From contig JAAZCA010000016.1 of the NCBI GenBank assembly GCA_012513515.1, positions 1-46,488 on the forward strand: DNA of 46,488 bases. The letters run 5' to 3'. Origin of the DNA: Myxococcales bacterium. Lineage in GTDB: Bacteria > UBA10199 > 2-02-FULL-44-16 > JAAZCA01. The notes under the pieces are model-generated. The model made no database searches and had not been told where the DNA came from. It was given only the letters and a program-made list of their open reading frames with translations. This document shows, in pieces, positions 25,837-33,065 of this stretch; the first letter of the stretch is position 1, and each line of letters opens with the position of its first letter. The position numbers were made by a program, and so were the translations under genes.

Positions 25837-25882
25837 GCAACATTCCCATTTTTTTGCCGATAATAGTTATGAAGCCCGGGGG
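25837..25882 (+). promoter_or_regulatory. 46-bp conserved element, copy 2 (sigma-28-like box)
   Basis: This is the second copy of the element at 22910-22955, with two substitutions. GCAACATT, 11 bases, GCCGATAA (25856-25863), TAGTT, ATGAAGCCCGGGGG. From ATG 25869 there is a 15-codon ORF (MKPGGAAVESVIFDM) ending at 25916, out of frame with the next gene. The element lies 51 bases before that gene's start, nearly the same distance as copy 1 (52). Confidence 0.75.
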
Positions 25883-25933
25883 GGCCGCTGTTGAATCTGT
25901 TATTTTCGACATGTAACGGCTCAAGGAGGCTTT

Positions 25934-26962
25934 ATGGTAGGAGCAGGTGAAACGCTAGTTCAGACCTTCAAACCCATCGAGCAGGTCGCAGCCGAAAACG
26001 GCATAACCATGGATGAACTTGAGACGACTCCCGCAACGAAGGCCGCGGTCGGACCATATACCGTAAATTACACAGAGGAAGAACGAATATTTGGAGTGGT
26101 CGCTGAAGGCCCCTACAAAGGGGAGGTTATAGGCCCTTGCAATCAGGGATCGGAAGGGATGCTCTTATCGGATGTATATCTGAGCGCCGATGAGGCTAAG
26201 GCGATAAGGGACACTGCCGGGATAGAGCGAAATATTCTATTCCTCGATATGGATTCCACAAAGGAAGGGATGTACTGCGTAAAGTCATCTCACGCCAAAC
26301 ACGTAGCAGCGACCATGGATTGCAACGACCTGGAAGAAAGCATAATGCCCGATTTCATAGAACACTTCTACGGCATCACCAGATATCTCCCCGTCCCTGG
26401 AAACAGCAGATGTGCTAAAATAATGGACTCGCTGGCGCCATCGATGCTAGTTGAGGGAGTCAAAATCGGTTCGGGATTCGTGGTCGCCGGCATAGCGGGC
26501 GAAAGGATAGTAAAACTCATAACCGGCAAATCCCTGATCAAGGGCCCCGCCAAAAAAGTCGTCCAAGAAAGCCCCTCACCACCTGTCAACGCGAGCGGAA
26601 GGCCGATCGTTCACACCGTGGAAAAGGGAGCAAAAAGAACTTCTAAACTCGCTAGAAGAGGAATCCACAAGGGTCTTAGAAGAGCTGCGAGCAAGGTTCC
26701 AGGATCGTTAAAGATCGTGGCCTTAGTGGCCGTCGGAGCTGGAATCGTGGTATTTTCATCAGAAAAGGCAAAGGCCTCCCCAAAACCCGGCCATTTCGTA
26801 CCACTTGAAGAGATCCGCAGACCGACGAATTTCTATGACATAGGAAACGGCAAGGTATCGCTCTATGATACCTGCAAAGCCTCGACAGGGTGCTATTTTC
26901 TGAATTGGATGATGTCCGGATTAGATTGGTACTTTGCACAAACGAGCAGCGAAGCGCATTAA
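25934..26962 (+). CDS. Unknown basic membrane-associated protein
   Basis: I do not recognise this 342-residue protein. ATG at 25934 follows AAGGAGG. Residues 1-175 form an acidic, mostly polar domain with cysteines near 69, 114, 130 and 160. A hydrophobic segment follows (GSGFVVAGIAGERIVKLI, about 178-195), then a Lys/Arg-rich linker (about 200-252). A clear membrane helix (IVALVAVGAGIVVF, about 257-270) precedes a C-terminal domain ending in a CKASTGCYFLNWMMSGLDWYF segment. There is no obvious signal peptide. It shares its upstream 46-bp element with the preceding AAA+-like gene, suggesting co-regulation and perhaps a joint role at the membrane; that is inference. Confidence 0.65.
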   Translation: MVGAGETLVQTFKPIEQVAAENGITMDELETTPATKAAVGPYTVNYTEEERIFGVVAEGPYKGEVIGPCNQGSEGMLLSDVYLSADEAKAIRDTAGIERNILFLDMDSTKEGMYCVKSSHAKHVAATMDCNDLEESIMPDFIEHFYGITRYLPVPGNSRCAKIMDSLAPSMLVEGVKIGSGFVVAGIAGERIVKLITGKSLIKGPAKKVVQESPSPPVNASGRPIVHTVEKGAKRTSKLARRGIHKGLRRAASKVPGSLKIVALVAVGAGIVVFSSEKAKASPKPGHFVPLEEIRRPTNFYDIGNGKVSLYDTCKASTGCYFLNWMMSGLDWYFAQTSSEAH

Positions 26963-26980
26963 AGGAATATAGATAATTGC

Positions 26981-27016
26981 AAAAACGCCCGAAGCCAATG
27001 GCCCCGGGCGTTTTTT
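26981..27016 (+). terminator. Rho-independent terminator
   Basis: AAAAACGCCCG pairs with CGGGCGTTTTT, with GCC/GGC pairing inside the loop, followed by a T-rich run. It lies about 20 bases after the stop of the small membrane protein. The near-symmetric A-run on the left could let it serve the minus-strand peptidase gene's transcript as well. Confidence 0.9.
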
Positions 27017-27143
27017 CTTTTTCAGTGCTTCGTACGAAAGGGCGGATTCAGGAAAATCCGGGGAGCACTATCGAAAGGCATCCCCGGATTCATTTTTATC
27101 TATAAAAACTGTTCGTATAGCTCTAATCTCGAATACTCAAGAT

Positions 27144-28223
27144 CTACACCAATATATCACCATCCTTTATCAGCGCATCGCGTTTGCCATCGGAGTAGAT
27201 GACCTCCAGAAGTTTGCATGATATCGGGCTGTCCTTGGCATACACTACATCCTGGTGGACGACATGCGAAGGAGATATGAAATCCTTCACGCCGGTCTTG
27301 CCGCCGAAGTGATCGCTGCGACCGTAGGCCCAGTGAAAGCCTGCCTTCTCGTCTTCCAGCACGATGCCGGTAACTTTTGCCTTGTCGTTGCAGCCGATTG
27401 CGAACTCCGCAATATTTTGCCAAGCGCGGTCCTTCGCGAATTCCTCGCGCAGCTTTTCGACCTCCGGCCCGCTGCCCTTTACATCGACGATGCGATTTCC
27501 CTTCACGACATAGACGACCGTCTGGTTACCTATTCGATGGGGAAGCTCTCCCGCAGTCTTGCTTCCGTCATTTTCGTTGGGAGTTACGAAGACTTCTCCG
27601 GCAGGCAGGTTGGATAGCGCGCCGTCTTTCCCCGCCTTGGAGGGATGAAGTATCCCGTCATCCCTGTGAACAGGAAGATTATTGGAAAGATCGAAATAGC
27701 ATTTGTGACCGGTGGAAAATTCCACTTCGCCTGCGACTGCCTTTTCGAAATACGGGGCGATACGTTTGCAACGTTCCGCTATCTTCGCATAGTCAGCAGA
27801 AAGGCCGGTCTCCTCCATGAACTTCTGACATCCCGGCATGCTGCCGACGCGAAGCCTGTCGAGCTTGCGCGCATAGTTGTAAAGGGGGGCCGTGGCTGAA
27901 AACTGCGGCATGACTATTATGATCGTTGAAGAAGAAATGAGCTCCTCAAAGTTAGCCTCGCGGTCGCCTATTCTGCAGATGGAGGGGAGATCCGCGTTGT
28001 TTCCGCCGGTAGCGAGATATGTGACGAGCGGATTCACGGTGACTCCGAATTTGCCAGCCAATTTCGAAAGGCCCTCCCTCCACTCGGCAGCCATCGCGCG
28101 TCGTTCCTTCCACCTCGACATATCGGAAATTCCGCCGTGAGGAAGGTCGTGAATTACTGTGACCACCTCCCCCTTTTCAGGGTTGAAGATATCGACAAAA
28201 AATTTCTCCAGATTGAATGCCAT
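27144..28223 (-). CDS. M29-like (aminopeptidase T family) metallopeptidase
   Basis: The 359-residue protein resembles M29 leucyl aminopeptidases in its C-terminal half. That half has IAEFAIGCNDKAKVTG, the acidic VLEDEKAGFHWAYGRSDHFGG segment and SPSHVVHQDVVY, which supply the Glu, His and Asp metal ligands of that family. The N-terminal half is less typical. AAGGAG lies 7 bases before the ATG. It follows the M20 peptidase by about 35 bases, so the two may act together in peptide turnover. Substrate unknown. Confidence 0.75.
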   Translation of the reverse strand: MAFNLEKFFVDIFNPEKGEVVTVIHDLPHGGISDMSRWKERRAMAAEWREGLSKLAGKFGVTVNPLVTYLATGGNNADLPSICRIGDREANFEELISSSTIIIVMPQFSATAPLYNYARKLDRLRVGSMPGCQKFMEETGLSADYAKIAERCKRIAPYFEKAVAGEVEFSTGHKCYFDLSNNLPVHRDDGILHPSKAGKDGALSNLPAGEVFVTPNENDGSKTAGELPHRIGNQTVVYVVKGNRIVDVKGSGPEVEKLREEFAKDRAWQNIAEFAIGCNDKAKVTGIVLEDEKAGFHWAYGRSDHFGGKTGVKDFISPSHVVHQDVVYAKDSPISCKLLEVIYSDGKRDALIKDGDILV

Positions 28224-28259
28224 AGCTCTCTCCTTTTTTTAAAATTTCGTGGCAAGAAA

Positions 28260-29492
28260 TCAGTTCACTCCGAGCAGATCGCAGGAAATGCAGGCGATGA
28301 GCTCTATAAACTGAAGCATCTCCTCTATATCCAAAGCCTCGTTGGCGACGTGAAAATCGTCGGCATCGCCAGGGCCAAAACCAACCGCGAGTATCCCGGC
28401 CAGATTAAAGGGCTTAGCAAAGGTCCCTCCCCCCATTCCGAACGGTTCAGGCTCGCGGCCGATGATCTCGCGCGCGTTCGACTGTATCGTTTTCACAAGG
28501 ATGTTGTCCGGATCGACCTGATGCGGCGGATTATTGTCGAGGATCTCGAACTCAAACCTCCCGTCCTTTATGCCTTCCGTGCAGCTCCTCATATCCGCTA
28601 CGATTCCCTCTGCACTCTGTCCGGGGACGTAGCGGATGTCGTAGATCGCCTCCGCGTAGTTGGCGACGTTATTCGCGGCGCTGCCACCCCGTATGATTCC
28701 TAGATTGACCGAAGGTTTTTTCAGGATGGGATGGTGCTCGTGTTTAAGTTCGAACTTCTCGACCTTGGCGATGAAGTGGGCGAGTTTCTCTATCGCGTTA
28801 ATTCCCAGCTCCGGCGTAGATCCATGGGCCTGCTTGCCGTGCGATTTTACCTTGATGACAGTGCGCCCCTTCTCAGCAATGTCTATCTTCATCATGTGCC
28901 CGCCGATATCGGGGATGATCGCGAAGGTCGGCTTCAGATATCCCTTGGACGTGACGAAGGCTATACCGGGATCGGGTTCATCCTTCTCGCGAAATTCCTC
29001 GCCAGCGAGCGCAGCTAGAACCAGTTCTCCTTTAAGCGAAACGCCGGCGTTTTTCAGGAGTTCCATCGCCATCACACAGGCAACCGACTGCCCCTTATTA
29101 TCCATGACGCCACGGCCGTAGACCTTGCCATCTTTTTCGGTCATGACCCACGGATCGCTCGCCCATTCAGCCCTCTCGCCCGCCGGAACGACATCGAGAT
29201 GGCAGCCTATACAGAGGGATTTTTCCCCCTCGCCGTAAGTAGCGATTATGTTGCCACGCCCTTCGATCATCTCGTAAACTTTGTAATCTATTCCGGCTGC
29301 GTCGAAATATCTTTTTAGGATATCTACCACCTTGGATTCCTCGCCGCTGATCTTGAGGTATGGGTGGTCGGATAGCTGCGCCTTGCCGCAGTTGACCGAC
29401 CTTACCGCCACCATCTCGGAGAGCAGCTTGAGCGACTTCTTCCTGATTTCATCTCTGTGCGCCTTGAAATACTCGCGGATCTTGGATTTCAT
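28260..29492 (-). CDS. M20-family metallopeptidase/deacylase (ArgE/DapE-like)
   Basis: This is a zinc-dependent peptidase or deacylase of the M20 family. The 410-residue protein shows LCIGCHLDVVPAG (first His and catalytic Asp), YGRGVMDNKGQ (bridging Asp), ALAGEEFREKDEPD (catalytic Glu), the dimerisation-domain segment KSHGKQAHGSTPELGINAI, and a C-terminal HVANEALDIEEM with the last His ligand. GGGAG lies 6 bases before the ATG. ArgE, DapE and dipeptidase functions cannot be told apart here. The adjacent M29-like gene favours peptide degradation. Confidence 0.85.
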   Translation of the reverse strand: MKSKIREYFKAHRDEIRKKSLKLLSEMVAVRSVNCGKAQLSDHPYLKISGEESKVVDILKRYFDAAGIDYKVYEMIEGRGNIIATYGEGEKSLCIGCHLDVVPAGERAEWASDPWVMTEKDGKVYGRGVMDNKGQSVACVMAMELLKNAGVSLKGELVLAALAGEEFREKDEPDPGIAFVTSKGYLKPTFAIIPDIGGHMMKIDIAEKGRTVIKVKSHGKQAHGSTPELGINAIEKLAHFIAKVEKFELKHEHHPILKKPSVNLGIIRGGSAANNVANYAEAIYDIRYVPGQSAEGIVADMRSCTEGIKDGRFEFEILDNNPPHQVDPDNILVKTIQSNAREIIGREPEPFGMGGGTFAKPFNLAGILAVGFGPGDADDFHVANEALDIEEMLQFIELIACISCDLLGVN

Positions 29493-29528
29493 GGAAGGCT
29501 CCCTTGTTTAAAAATGTTTTGATTGCAA

Positions 29529-30308
29529 TCATCCCCGCGGTTTTAAGCCGCCGGAGATATATCTGGTGAGATAGTCCTTGGCGGTTCTCACTGCATCGAT
29601 AAGATTTACGCCTTTTGCGAGGTTGGCAGCTATCGCAGATGCGAACCTGCAGCCGGTTCCGCGCGGGCTAACTCCTTCGATGCGGTTGGCCGTAAACGAA
29701 TGATATTCGTTTCCGTCGAAAAGGACGTCAACCGCATCACCCTCCAAGTGCCCCCCCTTAACTATGACGGCCATCTCCTTGCGCAATCCGCCGCCGAGTT
29801 TCATGTTCTCCCTGTGTATTATAGCTGCGGCAGTCCTCATCCCTTCAAGCCCTGAAATGTTCATGCCGGCGATGGCGCTCGCCTCCGAGAGGTTGGGAGT
29901 GATAACTGAGGCAAGCGGCAAAAGCCTTTGTCTCAGGAAGGTGTACCCATCCGGCTCTATCAGCGCCACACCTGAAGAGGAATGCAAAACGGGATCTATT
30001 ACCACATGATTCGGAGCCAGACTTCGAAGAAACCATGCCAGCGCCTGCGCATTGGATTTCGTTGCAATCATTCCGATTTTGACAGCGGCCACCTTTCGCC
30101 CTTTGCATGCGGTTGCCAGCTGCTGCGTCAAGAGATCTGCGGGGGTGGGATGAATTGAAAGAAGTTCTTCGTCGTTCTGCGCGGTAACGGCCGTGATCGC
30201 GAAGATGCCGCTGACTCCGTTATCCCTGAAGGTGTGTATATCGGCCTGGATTCCTGCCCCTCCAGAGGGATCGCTTCCGCCTATGGCAAGGACGACCTTA
30301 TTTTCCAC
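29529..30308 (-). CDS. thiD: Hydroxymethylpyrimidine (phosphate) kinase ThiD
   Basis: ThiD phosphorylates HMP and HMP-P to give HMP-PP for thiamine synthesis. The 259-residue protein carries IGGSDPSGGAGIQADI, AVTAQN, VIDPVLHSSSG, TPNLSEASAIAG and the anion-hole segment GVSPRGTGCRFASAIAANLA. The start is GTG behind GGGGG, overlapping the thiE end by 11 bases, so it is translationally coupled to thiE, its partner in the pathway. Confidence 0.94.
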   Translation of the reverse strand: MENKVVLAIGGSDPSGGAGIQADIHTFRDNGVSGIFAITAVTAQNDEELLSIHPTPADLLTQQLATACKGRKVAAVKIGMIATKSNAQALAWFLRSLAPNHVVIDPVLHSSSGVALIEPDGYTFLRQRLLPLASVITPNLSEASAIAGMNISGLEGMRTAAAIIHRENMKLGGGLRKEMAVIVKGGHLEGDAVDVLFDGNEYHSFTANRIEGVSPRGTGCRFASAIAANLAKGVNLIDAVRTAKDYLTRYISGGLKPRG

Positions 30309-31005
30309 ATTGCCCCCTTGAGCATCCCGGCGACAGCCCTTTCCCGGTTAAGGAACTGACGTCGTCGAACATCTTGGAATAATATGCGACTTCGCCGGAT
30401 ATATCGCTGGCCTGAGACAGGGCCGTAATCATGGCGACAGAATCGGCTCCTGCGGATATCACGTTGCGGATATTTTCACGGCATATTCCGCCTATAGCCA
30501 CCACCGGCAGGCTTACCGATGCGGCAAGTGCCCTTAGCTTCTCTATCCCCTGCACAGGATGACCGGGTCCCTTAGTCATCGTATGGAAAATAGCGCCGAA
30601 GGCTATGTAATCCGCTCCCGCCGACTGCGCCGAGTGCGCCTCATCTATCGAGTGCGAAGAATAACCGACGATCAGTCGCTCCCCATGCCTCTTTTTGATA
30701 TCCGCAACCGGCTCGTCATTTTCACCTACGTGAACTCCATCGGCACCGACCTCCGCCGCTATATCGGCATGGTCGTTCAGGATGAAGGTGAAATCGAAGT
30801 CTTTTTTCAGCGCGGCTATGAGCAGCGCATCACGCCTTACCTCGCCGGGAGATGAGTTCTTCATCCTGAGCTGAACGATCTTGGCACCGCCCTGCAGAAA
30901 TTTCAAGATCAGAGGTCGGAAACCCTGAAACGGATTCCACGCCTCGTCGGCTATCGCGTACAGGCCAGAGATCTGCGCTTTTTTTCTGGATGGCGAAGTC
31001 TTCAT
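30298..31005 (-). CDS. thiE: Thiamine-phosphate synthase ThiE
   Basis: ThiE couples HMP-PP and thiazole phosphate to thiamine phosphate. The 235-residue TIM-barrel protein shows KIVQLRMKNSS, FILNDHADIAAEVGADGVHVGEND, GYSSHSIDEA, YIAFGAIFHTMTKGPG and PVVAIGGICRENI, which are the substrate-binding loops of the family. Its ATG overlaps the stop of the Fis-type gene (ATGA) and its end overlaps thiD. No TPP riboswitch was recognised upstream. Confidence 0.94.
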   Translation of the reverse strand: MKTSPSRKKAQISGLYAIADEAWNPFQGFRPLILKFLQGGAKIVQLRMKNSSPGEVRRDALLIAALKKDFDFTFILNDHADIAAEVGADGVHVGENDEPVADIKKRHGERLIVGYSSHSIDEAHSAQSAGADYIAFGAIFHTMTKGPGHPVQGIEKLRALAASVSLPVVAIGGICRENIRNVISAGADSVAMITALSQASDISGEVAYYSKMFDDVSSLTGKGLSPGCSRGQCGK

Positions 31006-31496
31006 TCCAGGCCAAACTCCTTCATCTTCTTTCGAAGCGTATTTCTATTGATACCCAAAACCTGCGCGGCCTTCATCTGGTTGCCACCAGACCATTTGAG
31101 ACATTCCTCTATGAGCGGTCTTTCGACCTGTCGGATCACCGTCCTGTAAAGCCCGGTAGCGCTTACTTTTCCCAGCCTCTCAAAGAAGTGGGATATTTTT
31201 TCCTCCATGATCCTATCTATAGCCATCCGCTTGAAATCGAATTCAGCGAAAATTTCACCGTCCTTCCAGCGTCTCGGAGGGAAATGAACCGCCTCTATGG
31301 ACTCGGAGGGGGAGACGAGCGCGGCATAAAATATCGCTCGACGCATTTCCGCATCATCCTCCCAGCTGATCTTTCTTATCCACTCGCGGCCGCTTTTGGA
31401 AATCGCCTTCGGGGGAAGAGAAAGCATCTCGCAGCAGCTGGAAAGAATTTCCTCGGCCCTTCGAAGGACCTCTGCGCCTTTTCCCCATGGGAGCAT
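31002..31496 (-). CDS. Fis/NtrC-C-terminal-type DNA-binding protein
   Basis: The 164-residue product ends in a Fis-type helix-turn-helix (RPLIEECLKWSGGNQMKAAQ, then VLGINRNTLRKKMKEFGLE). Before it, LPPKAISKSGREWIRKISWEDDAEMRRAIFYAALVSP resembles the segment just after the sigma-54 ATPase core of NtrC-type activators (…WPGNVRELxNAI…VxLS). The core itself, with GAFTGA and Walker motifs, is absent. ATG at 31496 has GGAGG 5 bases upstream; the frame is open to 31718 but would overlap the divergent gene. It is coupled to thiE. It may be a freestanding remnant regulator of an NtrC-like protein. Confidence 0.72.
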   Translation of the reverse strand: MLPWGKGAEVLRRAEEILSSCCEMLSLPPKAISKSGREWIRKISWEDDAEMRRAIFYAALVSPSESIEAVHFPPRRWKDGEIFAEFDFKRMAIDRIMEEKISHFFERLGKVSATGLYRTVIRQVERPLIEECLKWSGGNQMKAAQVLGINRNTLRKKMKEFGLE

Positions 31497-31577
31497 CTTC
31501 CCCTCCTCACAAACCTGATATCTCGGCATATATGCGATTGCAAGCGCCAAGAAAACAGGGCAATCTCCCCCTCCAAG

Positions 31578-33011
31578 ATGTGGAAACTTCGCAAAAAATT
31601 GCAGGGGATTCTCGCGGGAGAAGAGGGCGCGATCGTCAAAGATCCGGGCGGAAAGGTATCGGTAGCCCTCGTCTATCCGAACAGGTACTCGGTAGGAATG
31701 GGAAATCTCGCGGTACACAGCCTATACAGGATAATCAACGAGCGCAGCGACATGCTCTGCGAGAGATTTTTCCTTCCAGACCCTTCGGATATGAAGGAGC
31801 ATCTGCGAAGCAAAACCGGGCTCCTTTCGCTCGAAAGCCAGCGACCTCTCTCGGAGTTCGACTGCATCGCATTTTCGGTATCATTCGAAAACGACCTGAT
31901 GAACATAATCCCTATTCTCTCGTTGGGCAGACTCGAACATCGAAGAGAGGCGCGAGCTTCAAACGCTCCGGTCCTTGTCGCGGGAGGTGCCGCAGCGACT
32001 ATAAATCAGTCCCCCTTCTCCCCCATCTTCGACTCGACAATTCCCGGAGAATTCGAGGCATTTGCCGATGAGCTCCCTGAAATAATTCTCAAAAAAGATT
32101 TTTCGCCGCGCAGAAGGCATCTCGAAAATCTCGACTCCTTCGATTGCGAAAGCGTCATAGAAGCGCCGAAGGCTCAGTTCGGAGAGATGCACCTGATGGA
32201 ACTCCAGCGAGGATGCCCCCGCGGATGCAAGTTTTGCGCAACACCCAGCATATACAGCCCGTTCAGGGAGAGGAGCGTCGAAAAGATAATATCGATGATC
32301 GAACGCGCAAAGACCCGAAAAAAGCGTTTCGGACTCATCGGCTCCGATGTGCTCAGCCACAGGAATTTTTCCGATATCGCTGCAAAAATTCATGAGATCG
32401 GAGGAAAATTTTCCCCATCATCGATACGCGCCGACGCGATCACCCCGGAGATCGCAGCGATACTCGCCAGATCCTCGCACAAGAGCTCCGCTATCGGCGT
32501 CGAAGCCGCGAGGGAAAGCCTGCGCAACACGCTTGGGAAGGGACTTTCCGATGCCATGATATTCTCCGCGGCCGAAAATCTGGCAAGCGCGGGAATAATG
32601 GGGATACGCCTGTACTTCATGATAGGGCTGCCCGGCGAAGATGACGGGGATATTCTAGCCATACCGGAATTTGCCAAAAGGATCCGCGATACGATGGCAA
32701 AGTTCCGCCCGAAGGCCCCTTCAGCGGGATCGGTTGAAGTTACAATATCCCCCTTCATACCAAAGCCTGGAACGAAGATGGCCTCTTCAAAATTCGAAGG
32801 AATCGCCGAAATAAAAAGACGCTTCAAGCTTCTCCGATCGGCGGCCGGAAGAATGCCGTGGTTAAAGCTCGGCTTTGACTCGCCGGAAAGCGCTGCGTGC
32901 GAGGCATTTCTTGCCACCGCAGGAAAGGAAGCGATCGAATTTCTGGAAACCGCATTTGAAACAGGAACTCCTAAGGCAGCTATAAAAAAGCATGCCCCGT
33001 GGCTCCTGTAA
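31578..33011 (+). CDS. Radical SAM protein with N-terminal B12-binding-like domain
   Basis: The 477-residue protein begins MWKLRKKLQGILAGEEGAIV, then VALVYPNRYSVGMGNLAVHSLY, a typical opening of B12-binding-domain radical SAM proteins. The cluster motif is CPRGCKFC within LMELQRGCPRGCKFCATPS. After it come the barrel segments SSIRADAITPEIAAIL, IGVEAARESLRNTLGKGLS, MGIRLYFMIGLPGE and VEVTISPFIPKPGTKM. The open frame extends 196 codons upstream, but that part is antisense to the Fis-type gene and non-conserved in character. No strong ribosome site is visible. The reaction cannot be assigned. Confidence 0.85.
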   Translation: MWKLRKKLQGILAGEEGAIVKDPGGKVSVALVYPNRYSVGMGNLAVHSLYRIINERSDMLCERFFLPDPSDMKEHLRSKTGLLSLESQRPLSEFDCIAFSVSFENDLMNIIPILSLGRLEHRREARASNAPVLVAGGAAATINQSPFSPIFDSTIPGEFEAFADELPEIILKKDFSPRRRHLENLDSFDCESVIEAPKAQFGEMHLMELQRGCPRGCKFCATPSIYSPFRERSVEKIISMIERAKTRKKRFGLIGSDVLSHRNFSDIAAKIHEIGGKFSPSSIRADAITPEIAAILARSSHKSSAIGVEAARESLRNTLGKGLSDAMIFSAAENLASAGIMGIRLYFMIGLPGEDDGDILAIPEFAKRIRDTMAKFRPKAPSAGSVEVTISPFIPKPGTKMASSKFEGIAEIKRRFKLLRSAAGRMPWLKLGFDSPESAACEAFLATAGKEAIEFLETAFETGTPKAAIKKHAPWLL

Positions 33012-33025
33012 AATCCAATGCAGGG

Positions 33026-33053
33026 TTGACGGTCGCATCGATGCAGTGATAGA
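33026..33053 (+). promoter_or_regulatory. Possible promoter
   Basis: TTGACG (33026-33031), 16 bases, GATAGA (33048-33053), 12 bases before the ATG of the phosphodiesterase gene. The resulting leader would be very short and has no Shine-Dalgarno. Confidence 0.4.
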
Positions 33054-33065
33054 GCTCCTTTCCCT

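Noticed and set aside
30990-31577. 196-codon upstream extension of the radical SAM gene
   Set aside because: It lies antisense to the Fis-type gene, whose reading frame has recognisable motifs; the radical SAM family starts near MWKLRKK.
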